Shown here in pieces: positions 45,517 through 54,377 of a stretch of DNA of 64,000 nucleotides. Numbering within the stretch: the first letter of the stretch is position 1; every line of letters starts with the position of its first letter. The position numbers were made by a program, and so were the translations under genes. The stretch comes from Lutibacter sp. HS1-25 (GTDB lineage Bacteria > Bacteroidota > Bacteroidia > Flavobacteriales > Flavobacteriaceae). The notes below the pieces were generated by a model that was not told the DNA's origin, did no database searches, and was given only the letters and a program-made list of their open reading frames with translations. Location of the stretch: positions 1 through 64,000 of the forward strand of contig NZ_RHLN01000005.1 in NCBI RefSeq assembly GCF_004121075.1, in the 5' to 3' direction.

Positions 45517-47520
45517 ATGGAATCACAAAATTTCAATATTGAACCACTTGTATATAACCGTACAAATTATACAGATATACAACTTGTAAATTTGTATAAA
45601 TCACTTATAAAACCAAGGCTTATTGAAGAAAAAATGTTGGTTCTTCTGCGTCAGGGTAAAATTTCTAAATGGTTTTCTGGATATGGGCAAGAAGCAATTG
45701 CAGTAGGAGTTACAAAAGCGTTGAATTTTGATGAATATATTTTACCAATGCATCGTAATTTGGGCGTTTTTACTTCAAGAGAAATCCCTTTACATCGTCT
45801 TTTTTCTCAATGGCAAGGTAAAATGGGTGGTTTTACAAAGGGAAGAGATCGGTCTTTTCATTTTGGCACACAGCAATACAAGATAATTGGAATGATTTCT
45901 CATTTAGGACCTCAATTGGGTGTAGCAAATGGTATTGCATTGGGTCATTTATTAAAAAATGAACAAAATGTAACGGCTGTGTTTACTGGTGAAGGAGCCA
46001 CAAGTGAAGGTGATTTTCACGAAGCCTTAAATATTGCCTCGGTTTGGAATTTGCCTGTTTTGTTTTGTGTTGAAAATAATGGATACGGACTTTCTACACC
46101 TGAAAATCAGCAATATAAATGTAAAAATATAGCTGATAAAGGGATTGGATATGGTATGGAAAATTACATTATTGATGGTAATAATATTTTAGAAGTACAT
46201 TCAAAAATAACTGAAATTGCAAATAGTGTTAGAGAAAATCCCAGACCAGTTTTAATTGAATTTAAAACATTTAGAATGCGTGGTCATGAAGAGGCTAGTG
46301 GTACAAAATATGTACCTGCTAATTTATTAGAACAATGGGCTTCTAAAGATCCTATTGATAATTTTCAAGCATTTTTGAAAAAGGAAAATATACTTTCTGA
46401 AGAAATGGATCTGTTAATAAAAGAAGAAATTAACATTGAAATTAATGATAATTTAACCATTGCTTTTAATGAAAACGAAATTTCTTCAACAAAAAATATT
46501 GAATTAGCGGATGTTTATAAACATGTAAATTTTATTGAAACTAAACCTTCAACAAACAAATCAAATATTAGGTTTGTAGACGCTATCTCTCAGTCACTTG
46601 AACAATCTCTCGACAAATATAAAAACCTAATAATAATGGGGCAAGATATTGCATCGTATGGTGGTGTTTTTAAAATTACAGAAGGATTTTTAGACAAATT
46701 TGGGAAAGATAGAATTAGAAATACACCGATTTGTGAATCGGGAATTATTGAAGCTGCTTACGGACTTTCCATCAACAATTTTAAATCTGTAGTTGAATTG
46801 CAGTTTTCAGATTTTATAAGCTCCGGTTTTAATCCTGTAGTTAATTTATTGGCAAAATCTTATTATAGATGGGGACAACAAGCATCTGTTGTATTGCGAA
46901 TGCCTTGTGGAGCAGGCGTAGGAGCGGGACCATTTCACAGTCAAACCAATGAGGCTTGGTTTACCAAAACGCCAGGCTTAAAAGTAGTTTACCCTGCATT
47001 TCCTTTTGATGCAAAAGGTTTATTGGCAACTGCTATTGAAGATGAAAACCCAGTGTTATTTTTTGAACACAAAGCATTGTATAGATCCGTATATCAAGAT
47101 GTTCCAAATGATTATTACACCATTCCTTTTGGCAAAGCTTCACTAATTACAGAAGGGTTTGATATTACAATTATTTCATATGGAGCAGGGGTTCACTGGG
47201 CTTTAAATGTTATTGAAAAACATTATATCTCAGCCGATTTAATTGATTTAAGAACATTACAACCTTTAGATTTGGAAACCATCTATAGATCGGTTAAAAA
47301 AACAGGAAAAGTCTTAGTTTTACAAGAAGACACACTATTTGGAAGTTTGGCTTCTGAAATTTCTGCTTTGATTCATGAAAATTGTTTTACCTATTTAGAT
47401 GCTCCGGTTGCTAGGGTTGGAAGCTTAGAAACACCCATTCCTTTTGCTAAAAATTTAGAAAAATTGTATTTACCAGTAGATAGATTGTATGATGAAATAA
47501 TGAAACTACTTAGTTTTTAA
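45517..47520 (+). CDS. Fused 2-oxoacid dehydrogenase E1 alpha-beta (branched-chain type)
   Basis: A 667-residue fusion of both E1 chains. The alpha part (about 1-330) has TPP motif GEGATSEGDFHEALNIAS ending in VENNGYGLSTP, and the beta part (about 345-667) has GQDIASYGGVFKITEGF, CESGIIEAAYGLS, and PCGAGVGAGPFHSQ. It decarboxylates 2-oxo acids (probably branched-chain) and transfers the acyl group to lipoyl-E2; the E2 and E3 genes are not here. The alpha-beta fusion occurs in many Bacteroidetes. The start ATG at 45517 follows the Lrp terminator. Confidence 0.95.
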   Translation: MESQNFNIEPLVYNRTNYTDIQLVNLYKSLIKPRLIEEKMLVLLRQGKISKWFSGYGQEAIAVGVTKALNFDEYILPMHRNLGVFTSREIPLHRLFSQWQGKMGGFTKGRDRSFHFGTQQYKIIGMISHLGPQLGVANGIALGHLLKNEQNVTAVFTGEGATSEGDFHEALNIASVWNLPVLFCVENNGYGLSTPENQQYKCKNIADKGIGYGMENYIIDGNNILEVHSKITEIANSVRENPRPVLIEFKTFRMRGHEEASGTKYVPANLLEQWASKDPIDNFQAFLKKENILSEEMDLLIKEEINIEINDNLTIAFNENEISSTKNIELADVYKHVNFIETKPSTNKSNIRFVDAISQSLEQSLDKYKNLIIMGQDIASYGGVFKITEGFLDKFGKDRIRNTPICESGIIEAAYGLSINNFKSVVELQFSDFISSGFNPVVNLLAKSYYRWGQQASVVLRMPCGAGVGAGPFHSQTNEAWFTKTPGLKVVYPAFPFDAKGLLATAIEDENPVLFFEHKALYRSVYQDVPNDYYTIPFGKASLITEGFDITIISYGAGVHWALNVIEKHYISADLIDLRTLQPLDLETIYRSVKKTGKVLVLQEDTLFGSLASEISALIHENCFTYLDAPVARVGSLETPIPFAKNLEKLYLPVDRLYDEIMKLLSF

Positions 47521-47593
47521 ATACATTACTGATTAATATCATATGAAAGCGATTGCGTAAGTTCTAAATTTATCAATTGCATATTTATTTTAT

Positions 47594-48778
47594 ATGATTT
47601 TAAACACAAAAACTTCGTTTTATAAGGTTTGCTTTGATTCCATGCAACTTGGTATCTTGGTTTTTGACCGTAACAAAAACATTGTATTAGCAAACAATCC
47701 TTCAGCAAAAATTTTTGGATTTAAGCCAGATATTATTTTAAATATAAAAATTGACGATTTATTTAAAAATACGAATGTTATAAGTGATTTTATAAAAAAT
47801 CCACAATTAAAAAAATACAAATCCGCTATTGAACTTACTGGATGTAAAAAAAATGGAGATCCCATTTTTGTTGAATTAACCTTTGGTAAGATGGAATATG
47901 AAGGAGAATTATATTTCAAAATTTTGTTAAGTGATATTTCTTTAAGAAAAGAAAAAGAAAAGCAAATATCTCATTTAAACGCACATTTAGAAAGTGAATT
48001 AGAAATTAGAAATATAGAATTGCAAAAACTAATTGATCAACTTCAAAAATCACTTGACAAAGAAAAGGAGCTAAATAATTTAAAATCAACATTTTTAGCT
48101 TTAGCATCTCATGAATTTAAAACACCTTTAAGCGCTATTTTGTCTTCAACTGAATTAATGAGTAAATATGCTGATAATGGCAATCTTGAAAAAAGAAAAG
48201 AGCATTTAAGTAAGATTAAACTCATGATTCAACGTCTAAATGGTATGCTTGATGATTTCTTAACCCTTGAAAATATTGAAAAAGGAATTATTCAGCCAGC
48301 ATATAATTGGTTTAAGTTGAGTTATTTATCAAATCAAATTTCAAAAAATACAATTCCTTTTTTAAAAGATCATCAAGTTTTAAATGTAAAAATTTTAAAT
48401 GATGAAGAAGTTTATCATGATATTAAAATTATAACTATTATTTTAAATAATTTACTATCCAATTCGATCAAGTATTCTAATAAAAACGGTGTTATTAATG
48501 TTAAAATCAGCAGTAAAAAATCTGCGATTATTATTACAGTTGAAGATTATGGAATTGGAATTCCTAAAAGTGAACAAAACTTAATTCTGAATCGTTTTTT
48601 TAGAGCAAAAAACGCTATGTATTACCCAGGAACAGGCATTGGATTAAATATTATACAAGGATATATAGCCAATTTAAATGGTGTTATTTCATTCGAAAGT
48701 ACTGAAAATAAAGGAACTACCTTCAAAATAGAATTACCTAAAATAATTTGCAATGAAAAAAAAGATATTACTAATTGA
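47594..48778 (+). CDS. PAS-domain histidine kinase
   Basis: A cytoplasmic sensor kinase of 394 residues with no membrane helix. The PAS domain (about 10-120) has LGILVFDRNKNIVLANNPSAKIFG, a coiled coil joins it at 120-160, and HisKA has the phosphorylated His in ALASHEFKTPLSAI (about H173). The ATPase has the N box LNNLLSNSIKYS, G1 VEDYGIGIP and G2 YPGTGIGLNI. Its last 26 bp overlap the regulator gene, its evident partner. The signal sensed is not readable; PAS with redox or ligand control is likely. Confidence 0.95.
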   Translation: MILNTKTSFYKVCFDSMQLGILVFDRNKNIVLANNPSAKIFGFKPDIILNIKIDDLFKNTNVISDFIKNPQLKKYKSAIELTGCKKNGDPIFVELTFGKMEYEGELYFKILLSDISLRKEKEKQISHLNAHLESELEIRNIELQKLIDQLQKSLDKEKELNNLKSTFLALASHEFKTPLSAILSSTELMSKYADNGNLEKRKEHLSKIKLMIQRLNGMLDDFLTLENIEKGIIQPAYNWFKLSYLSNQISKNTIPFLKDHQVLNVKILNDEEVYHDIKIITIILNNLLSNSIKYSNKNGVINVKISSKKSAIIITVEDYGIGIPKSEQNLILNRFFRAKNAMYYPGTGIGLNIIQGYIANLNGVISFESTENKGTTFKIELPKIICNEKKDITN

Positions 48779-49790
48779 AGATGATAAAATAGTAAGAGAA
48801 AATACTTCTGAAATTTTAGAATTGGCAAATTACGATGTTAAAACTGCTGAAAATGGCAAGAAAGGTATTGAGCTGGCTAAAGCATTTTTACCCGACATTA
48901 TTATTTGTGATATTTTAATGCCTATTTTAGATGGGTATGGAGTGTTGCAAATCACATCTAAATTACCTGATTTAGAGCATATTCCATTTATTTTTTTAAC
49001 AGCTAAAACACATCACACTGACTTGCGAAAAGGTATGGAGTTAGGTGCTGATGATTATATAACAAAACCTTTTGAAGAGTCGGAATTGTTAAGAGCTATT
49101 GAAATTAGATTGAAAAGGGCAGAAGTATTTGAGCAAAAGTCAGCCAATAAATTAACGGCAACAAGTCCAAAAAGCATTGATAATCTTGAGCAATTTTTAC
49201 AAAAAAAGAAAGCATTTACATATCAAAAAGGAGAAACTATTTATTGTAATGGGAGTAAAAGCGATGTTCTATTTTTAGTTAAATCAGGCATTGTTAAAAC
49301 ATACAAATACAACGAGTTAGGAAAAGAATACAATACAGGTTACTATGGCGATAAAGAATATTTTGGGTATGTTTCTTTTTTAAATAACACAATGCATTTT
49401 GACAATGCAAAAGCCATATCAACAACCCGGTTGTATAAAATTAGTAAAGAAGAAATTTCAGAAATTTTTAATAACAATCATCAAATTCTCTTATCATTTA
49501 TTCATCTTTTAGCAAATAATTTATCCCACTCTAAAGAGCAATGTTTGTTACTTGCTTATGGATCAGTAAGAGAAAAAACGGCTAGAATGTTACTTTATTT
49601 ATTAGAAAATTACCCTTCTAAATCAGGATATGAAATTTTTATAGATCGTAATAATTTATCCAATTCTATAGGTGTTGCCAAAGAAACCTTAACCAGAACT
49701 TTAAACGATTTTAAAAAAGAAAGTTTTATTGAGATAACCAAGAAAGGTGTTAAAATTTTAAATAAAGAAAAGTTGTTAGAAGTAAAATAA
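48753..49790 (+). CDS. Response regulator with fused CRP/FNR effector (REC-cNMP-HTH)
   Basis: A 345-residue fusion. The receiver domain (about 1-122) has the acidic pair EDD at 9-11, the phosphorylated Asp in IICDILMPILDGYGV (D53), T/A in FLTAKTHH and Lys in DYITKPF. A cyclic-nucleotide-like beta-barrel follows (about 145-240, FTYQKGETIYCNGSKSDVLFLVKSG) and then a CRP-type winged helix (REKTARMLLYLLENYP, NNLSNSIGVAKETLTRTLNDFKKE). The CRP part has no obvious ligand-binding Arg or Cys cluster and may be controlled by phosphorylation instead. An FNR/CRP-like site lies 13 nt after its stop. Confidence 0.93.
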   Translation: MKKKILLIEDDKIVRENTSEILELANYDVKTAENGKKGIELAKAFLPDIIICDILMPILDGYGVLQITSKLPDLEHIPFIFLTAKTHHTDLRKGMELGADDYITKPFEESELLRAIEIRLKRAEVFEQKSANKLTATSPKSIDNLEQFLQKKKAFTYQKGETIYCNGSKSDVLFLVKSGIVKTYKYNELGKEYNTGYYGDKEYFGYVSFLNNTMHFDNAKAISTTRLYKISKEEISEIFNNNHQILLSFIHLLANNLSHSKEQCLLLAYGSVREKTARMLLYLLENYPSKSGYEIFIDRNNLSNSIGVAKETLTRTLNDFKKESFIEITKKGVKILNKEKLLEVK

Positions 49791-49802
49791 CTGTTTAATA
49801 GA

Positions 49803-49816
49803 ATGATAACAATCAT
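49803..49816. promoter_or_regulatory. CRP/FNR-like inverted repeat
   Basis: ATGATAACAATCAT is an inverted repeat with 5-bp arms and a 4-nt spacer, the layout of FNR/CRP sites (TTGAT-N4-ATCAA). It is a candidate target of the REC-CRP protein and would lie upstream of the gene at 50041. Confidence 0.45.
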
Positions 49817-49988
49817 TAATTAGAGTGACGCGCATCATTGCTTATATTGTAATATACCTGTAATTTAGTTGGTGTAAACATTTGAATGTTTGGTTAAGTT
49901 TTAATTGTATAAAGTTTTTAAAAAGAAGATTTAAGATTATTTAAGCGTTAAACACAATAAAGTTTTATAAACCAAATCTTCTATTAGG

Positions 49989-50025
49989 TCCGAGAAATTA
50001 AGTCTTCTTAACTTCTCGGATTTTT
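49989..50025 (+). terminator. Intrinsic terminator in the leader of the 148-residue gene
   Basis: TCCGAGAA (49989-49996) pairs with TTCTCGGA (50013-50020) with an inner TTAAG/CTTAA extension (49998-50002 and 50007-50011), followed by TTTTT. It stands about 200 nt after the regulator stop and only 16 nt before the next ATG. It could end a short RNA or act as an attenuator. Confidence 0.65.
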
Positions 50026-50040
50026 AAACAAAAAGATATT

Positions 50041-50487
50041 ATGAAAAAATCAATCTTAACAAGTAAAGAACCCTTATTTGGTAGTTGCATTGAATGTCTA
50101 TTAGAAAAAACCAAAACATGGTTGTCTGAAATGGATTTTATTAAAGTTGAACAACACTTTTTAAAAGAACTACTTTCTCAGCATATTATAGGTTTGTGTG
50201 AAACCGATAATTTTAAAAATGCGAAGCTGTTAATTAATGGAATTGAGCATGAAAGTAAATTAAGCGATGAATTGATAAAAAATATAAAAGAGCATACAGC
50301 AAATCTTGTTTTACTACGCGAACATATTTATGTAAATAAAGTAGGTAATTTAAAAGATAACCAAGAATATTTAGAAACTGAAGTCGAAAATTATATTGAA
50401 AATTTTAAATATATAAAATCTCAAATTTTTGAACTGGTTTTATACATTATGAAAAAGGATAAAAATCAAAAATTGCTAGCTTCTTAA
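50041..50487 (+). CDS. Unknown helical protein, possible target of the adjacent two-component pair
   Basis: A 148-residue protein with no signal or membrane segment that I cannot assign. It is probably all-helical: charged stretches such as SELLS/HIIGLCETDNFKNAKLLINGIEHES, LKDNQEYLETEVENYIENFKY and a basic tail (MKKDKNQKLLAS). One CxxC (SCIEC, residues 15-19) is near the N-terminus and could bind metal. It is preceded by the FNR/CRP-like site and a terminator-like stem and is likely regulated by the upstream two-component pair (inference). Confidence 0.7.
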   Translation: MKKSILTSKEPLFGSCIECLLEKTKTWLSEMDFIKVEQHFLKELLSQHIIGLCETDNFKNAKLLINGIEHESKLSDELIKNIKEHTANLVLLREHIYVNKVGNLKDNQEYLETEVENYIENFKYIKSQIFELVLYIMKKDKNQKLLAS

Positions 50488-50547
50488 AAATTGTTATTGT
50501 TTAATACCGTTTTTAGATTTAAAATCTTGAAATAAATTGTATGGATA

Positions 50548-50586
50548 TTTTAAATAAAATGAATGATATCGTTATTTTATTTAAAA
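50548..50586. repeat. 13-bp AT-only inverted repeat
   Basis: TTTTAAATAAAAT (50548-50560) and ATTTTATTTAAAA (50574-50586) are perfectly complementary around a 13-nt loop containing GATATC. No T run follows, so it is a weak terminator at best. It lies in a 228-nt gap with no other signal. Confidence 0.4.
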
Positions 50587-50715
50587 ATATAGCTAAGAAT
50601 CACAATAATTGAATTAATTTTTTTGGGGTGAAATTAATTGAGTTTAAAAAGATTCTTATTTACAAATCCATTATTGCAATGAAATAAAAAGAAAAAGAAT
50701 TTGAAAACGGTTTTT

Positions 50716-51408
50716 TTATGTTTCCCATTTAAACAAGTCCATTATTTTAATCCAATCTACTGGTAAACTTGCCTTTACATTAATTTTTATTGTTGAAATT
50801 GGGTGCGTAAAATTTAGTTGGTGCGCATGTAAAAATAAATTACAACAATTAAATTCCTGCTCAAACATACGATTGTGAAAACGATCTCCATATTTATAAT
50901 CACCAACAATAGGGTGACTTATTTTGTTCATATGAATTCGTAATTGATGCATTCTTCCTGTTTTAGGTGTTAATTTCACCAAGCTATAACGCGAATTTTC
51001 GTAAGGATGTACAGCAATATCTAACAGCTTTGTATTTAAAGGTTCGCAATTTGTTTCAGCATCTTTATAAACTTGGGTGTCTGGATTTTTAACTGGAGAT
51101 GTAATTAATTTAGTTTCTTGAACAAACCCTCTTACAATTCCAAGGTAAATTTTTTCAATTTCATTAGTATTAAACAATTCCTGAAAAATAGCTACATTTT
51201 CCTTTTGTTTTGCCAATACCAAAACTCCAGAAGTTTTTCTATCCAATCTGTGTACAGGATAAAAATCATACCCAAACTGTTCATTCAAAAGATCTAATAA
51301 AGTAGGTTCTTTGATGTTTCTGGCATAATAAGAGTTATGAATCAAGCTATTATTAGGTTTGTTTACAATTATAATATAATCGTCTTCAAATAAAATTTCA
51401 ATTTTCAT
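50716..51408 (-). CDS. RluA-family pseudouridine synthase
   Basis: A 230-residue RNA-modifying enzyme without an S4 domain. The catalytic Asp lies in VHRLDRKTSGVLVLAK at about residue 55, followed by LTPKTGRMHQLRIHMN and HPIVGDYKYGD. The small size and single domain fit the TruC/RluA subgroup, which modifies tRNA or 23S rRNA; the site cannot be named. A TATATTTG box (51420-51413) lies 4 nt before the ATG, so the mRNA may be leaderless. Confidence 0.93.
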   Translation of the reverse strand: MKIEILFEDDYIIIVNKPNNSLIHNSYYARNIKEPTLLDLLNEQFGYDFYPVHRLDRKTSGVLVLAKQKENVAIFQELFNTNEIEKIYLGIVRGFVQETKLITSPVKNPDTQVYKDAETNCEPLNTKLLDIAVHPYENSRYSLVKLTPKTGRMHQLRIHMNKISHPIVGDYKYGDRFHNRMFEQEFNCCNLFLHAHQLNFTHPISTIKINVKASLPVDWIKIMDLFKWET

Positions 51409-51579
51409 CCTGCAAATATACGAGTAAATGAAGTATTTTGATCATCTAACTTTTTCCTTTATCATTAAAAATACAGCACGCAATGTTCGACAATTTAAGA
51501 GATTTTTTTAGCAAATTTTCGAATTTAAATTGTGTAAATTTTAACAAAAAATATTTAATTTTTAATTGATATGATTTCA

Positions 51580-51587
51580 TAGATTTG
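51580..51587 (+). promoter_or_regulatory. -7 element for the lipocalin-like lipoprotein gene
   Basis: TAGATTTG matches TAnnTTTG and lies 37 nt before the ATG at 51625. A TTT replaces TTG at the -33 position with 17-nt spacing. Confidence 0.4.
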
Positions 51588-51624
51588 TATTCAATAACTT
51601 CAAAAATTAAAAAAAATAACAGAA

Positions 51625-52101
51625 ATGAAAAAAGTTGTAATATTTGTGTTTTTGGCTTCCATATTTATATCATGTGGAACGTCAAAAGTTGTAAAAGAAT
51701 CAAAAAAAGTAATTAAAGGCGAATGGCTTTTAAATAACATCACATTTAGTGAATATGGAACTTTTAAAGTAATATTTTTTAATGATGCCTCTAAAAATTG
51801 TTTAGAAGGGAGCAATTGGAAATTTATACCAAATAATAATACAGGGAAATATACCGTAACAAATGAAGGGTGTTTACAAGGTGAAAGAAATTTTATTTTT
51901 ACTATAAAAGAAGTAGATTCTGAAACAGGATTGTATGATTTTATGTTAAAACCAACAAATGAAAAAAATAAATCTGAAGACAATAAAGGTTATAAAATTC
52001 ATTTAGCTCAATTAACAGAAAATACAATGGTTTGGGAGCAAACAGCTTCTATAGATGGAAAAAATATTAAAATTAACATGAACTTTACAAAAACAAACTA
52101 A
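51625..52101 (+). CDS. Lipocalin-like lipoprotein
   Basis: A 158-residue lipoprotein with lipobox IFISCGTS (Cys17). The mature part begins KGEWLLNNITFSEYGTFKVIFFND, with a Trp-based strand like lipocalin-like domains, followed by SNWKFIPNNNTGKYTVT and ending in the N-rich tail. Such proteins sit with OmpA-like partners in Flavobacteria. It is 3 nt upstream of the OmpA gene and is co-transcribed. Ligand is not known. Confidence 0.82.
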   Translation: MKKVVIFVFLASIFISCGTSKVVKESKKVIKGEWLLNNITFSEYGTFKVIFFNDASKNCLEGSNWKFIPNNNTGKYTVTNEGCLQGERNFIFTIKEVDSETGLYDFMLKPTNEKNKSEDNKGYKIHLAQLTENTMVWEQTASIDGKNIKINMNFTKTN

Positions 52102-52104
52102 AAT

Positions 52105-52815
52105 ATGAAATCAATTTTTAAAAATATAGCGTTAATTACATTGTCATTAATGGTGGTTGTTAGTTTAACCAATTGTAGTGCCACACAAAATGCAAACAAT
52201 CAGCAAAAAGGTGCTGTAATTGGTGCTGCAGGTGGTGCAATATTAGGTGCAATTATTGGAAATAACTCGGGTAAAAAAGGTAACGGAGGCGGATTAGGAG
52301 CCGTAATTGGTGGGGTAGTTGGAGGAACTGCAGGTGTATTAATTGGTCAAAAAATGGACAAACAGGCTCAAAAAATAGAGGAAGAAATACCAGGAGCCGT
52401 TGTAGAAAGAATTGATGACGGAATTGTAATTACTTTTGATGAAAATAGCGGTGTGTATTTTGAAACCAATAAATACAATATCAATACTGCATCTAATACA
52501 TTATTAACAAAACTGTCTAGTATTTTAAAAGAATATCCTGATACCAATGTATTAGTTGTTGGACATACTGATAGTTCTGGTGATGACGCATATAACATGA
52601 CACTTTCTAAAAACAGAGCAGAATCTGTAACAAACTTTTTTGTTTCCAAAGGTATAGCTTCTAATCGTTTTACAACCAAGTGGTTTGGTGAAGAACAACC
52701 TGTAGCAGACAACACAACACCTGAAGGTAGAGCAAAAAACAGAAGAGTTAACTTAGCAATTATTCCTAATGACAAAATGAAGAATGATGCTAAAATTGAA
52801 AGTGGCGAAAACTAA
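52105..52815 (+). CDS. OmpA-family lipoprotein with glycine zipper
   Basis: A 236-residue lipoprotein with lipobox LTNCSATQ (Cys24). A Gly-rich zipper follows at about 35-75 (GAVIGAAGGAILGAIIGNNSG, shortened here), then the OmpA C-terminal peptidoglycan-binding domain at about 110-230 with VVGHTDSSGDDAYNMTLSKN, RAESVTNFFVSKG and PEGRAKNRRVNLAI. It links the outer membrane to the cell wall. It follows the lipocalin-like gene with a 3-nt gap and is ended by a strong terminator. Confidence 0.94.
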   Translation: MKSIFKNIALITLSLMVVVSLTNCSATQNANNQQKGAVIGAAGGAILGAIIGNNSGKKGNGGGLGAVIGGVVGGTAGVLIGQKMDKQAQKIEEEIPGAVVERIDDGIVITFDENSGVYFETNKYNINTASNTLLTKLSSILKEYPDTNVLVVGHTDSSGDDAYNMTLSKNRAESVTNFFVSKGIASNRFTTKWFGEEQPVADNTTPEGRAKNRRVNLAIIPNDKMKNDAKIESGEN

Positions 52816-52830
52816 TCAACATATTTATCT

Positions 52831-52869
52831 AAAAAAAAGCTGCTCGATTTATTTCGAGCAGCTTTTTTT
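52831..52869 (+). terminator. Terminator of the lipoprotein/OmpA pair
   Basis: AAAAAAAAGCTGCTCGA (52831-52847) and TCGAGCAGCTTTTTTT (about 52854-52869) form a perfect stem of about 16 bp. The ATG of the next gene comes 3 nt after it, so that gene needs readthrough or its own start within the stem. Confidence 0.93.
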
Positions 52870-52871
52870 AT

Positions 52872-53669
52872 ATGTACTTTTATCGGATTAATAATATTGA
52901 CTTGAGTTATTTTTTAAATTTAATAGAAACATATCATTTAACATTTTTTAGCTTTTTAATTGCATTTTCAGGAGCATTTTTATTGGGTGTTGGCAAAGCA
53001 GGAGTGAAGGGTTTGGGTGTTTTAATAGTGCTTCTTATGGCAATTGTATTTGGCGGCAAAACATCTACAGGTGTCTTAATTCCTTTAATGGTAGTGGCAG
53101 ATATTTTTGCAGTAATATATTATCACAGACATACACAATGGGCATTTTTATTAAAGTTATTGCCAACAATGGTTTTAGGTGTTTTGATAGGTGTGTGGTT
53201 AGGTAACGATATTTCTGAAGTTGTTTTTAAAGAATTAATGGCTGTGTTAATTTTAGTTACATTGGTAATTATGATTGTAATGGAACGAAAAAAATCAACT
53301 GAAATACCAACTCATTGGGCATTTTCAAGTAGTATGGGTTTGATATCTGGAATTACATCAATGATAGGAAATTTAGCAGGTTCGTTTACAGATATTTATT
53401 TTTTAGCAATGCGTTTACCTAAAAACGAATTTATTGGTACAGCTGCGTGGTTGTTTTTTATTATCAATGTTTTTAAATTGCCATTTCACATATTTATATG
53501 GAAAACAGTAACTTTTGAAAGTCTTGGTTTAAACCTAATTTTAATACCAGGAATTGTTTTGGGTTTTTTTACAGGTGTAAAAATTGTAAAGCAAATTAAC
53601 AATAGCACCTACAGAAAATTTATTTTTATAGCTACAGCATTTGGTGCGCTCTTAATTTTATTTAAATAA
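52872..53669 (+). CDS. TauE/SafE-family anion permease
   Basis: A 265-residue membrane protein with about 8 helices in two inverted halves. The family signature GKAGVKGLGVLIVLLM follows the first helix, and GLISGITSMIGNLAGSFTDIYFL in the second half repeats it. Members export sulfite, sulfoacetate or related organosulfur anions, and some import; substrate is open here. The ATG at 52872 lies directly after the terminator stem; the small CPXCG gene follows 7 nt downstream. Confidence 0.9.
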   Translation: MYFYRINNIDLSYFLNLIETYHLTFFSFLIAFSGAFLLGVGKAGVKGLGVLIVLLMAIVFGGKTSTGVLIPLMVVADIFAVIYYHRHTQWAFLLKLLPTMVLGVLIGVWLGNDISEVVFKELMAVLILVTLVIMIVMERKKSTEIPTHWAFSSSMGLISGITSMIGNLAGSFTDIYFLAMRLPKNEFIGTAAWLFFIINVFKLPFHIFIWKTVTFESLGLNLILIPGIVLGFFTGVKIVKQINNSTYRKFIFIATAFGALLILFK

Positions 53670-53676
53670 TAAAGTA

Positions 53677-53856
53677 ATGCTTGAACATTTTTTTCAATGC
53701 CCATATTGTTGGGATGAAATTTCAATATTGTTAGACACTTCAGTAAATAATCAAACGTATATTGAAGATTGTGAAGTGTGTTGTAATCCTATAGAAATAC
53801 AGGTTAAATTTGAAAATTTAGAATTAAGTTCTATAAATATTAACCTAATAGATTAA
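53677..53856 (+). CDS. CPXCG-motif cysteine-rich small protein
   Basis: A 59-residue protein, opening MLEHFFQCPYCWDEISILL and then DTSVNNQTYIEDCEVCCNPIEIQV. Four conserved cysteines in two pairs (CPYC and CEVCC) suggest a zinc ribbon. The Gln-x-Tyr-x-Glu-Asp-Cys segment matches the small CPXCG protein family. It starts 7 nt after the permease stop and is probably co-transcribed. The role of the family is unknown. It is below the length cutoff of many gene callers. Confidence 0.88.
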   Translation: MLEHFFQCPYCWDEISILLDTSVNNQTYIEDCEVCCNPIEIQVKFENLELSSININLID

Positions 53857-53998
53857 TATAAATATTACTATTTTAAAGTATTTTAACTTTAAAACTTATA
53901 AAAATCAGCAAAAAAATAAAATATTCCACAGAAATGAAGCATTTTGTTTTTGCTAAATTTACTGTAGAACATTTTAAGATTAAGGAAAATTAAAGTAA

Positions 53999-54265
53999 TT
54001 ATTTATTCAATAACTCTGATTTAGCTGATATTTTATCATCTGAAAATAACGATAAAGGATTGTATACAGTAAAAATATACTTATCTAAATCCTTTAATTG
54101 TTCAGGTTTTGCTTTTTTATAAGCTTCTGCAACAATGTGATTATTAGTAACATTATTAAAAGTAATTTTGTTCTCAGATGTAACAATTACAGCTTCTTTA
54201 GTTTTTTCCTGTGAATAGCTTACAGCTCCTATAAGCAACATCATTATAATTAACATTTTTTTCAT
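53999..54265 (-). CDS. Small exported protein of unknown function
   Basis: An 88-residue protein with an N-terminal signal peptide (MKKMLIIMMLLIGAVSYSQ) and a mature part with KEAVIVTSENKITFNNVTNNHIVA and EQLKDLDKYIFTVYNPLSLF. No family was recognised. It is separate from the thioredoxin gene by 112 nt, with a poly-T rich spacer. Translation start and length look normal. Confidence 0.6.
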   Translation of the reverse strand: MKKMLIIMMLLIGAVSYSQEKTKEAVIVTSENKITFNNVTNNHIVAEAYKKAKPEQLKDLDKYIFTVYNPLSLFSDDKISAKSELLNK

Positions 54266-54377
54266 AAGTCTAATTTAAAAAAAAACTAAAATATTTTTAG
54301 TAAAAATTATATTTTTTTTTGTTTATAATTTATAAAATGATAAATAAATATTATTGTTAAAATTTAAAAAGAAGTTA

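Noticed and set aside
50541-50612. 23-codon plus-strand frame with ATG at 50541
   Set aside because: No hydrophobic, basic or conserved pattern; it coincides with the inverted repeat at 50548-50586.
52368-52775. 135-codon antisense frame in the OmpA gene
   Set aside because: The sense strand carries the full OmpA domain; no motif on the antisense strand.
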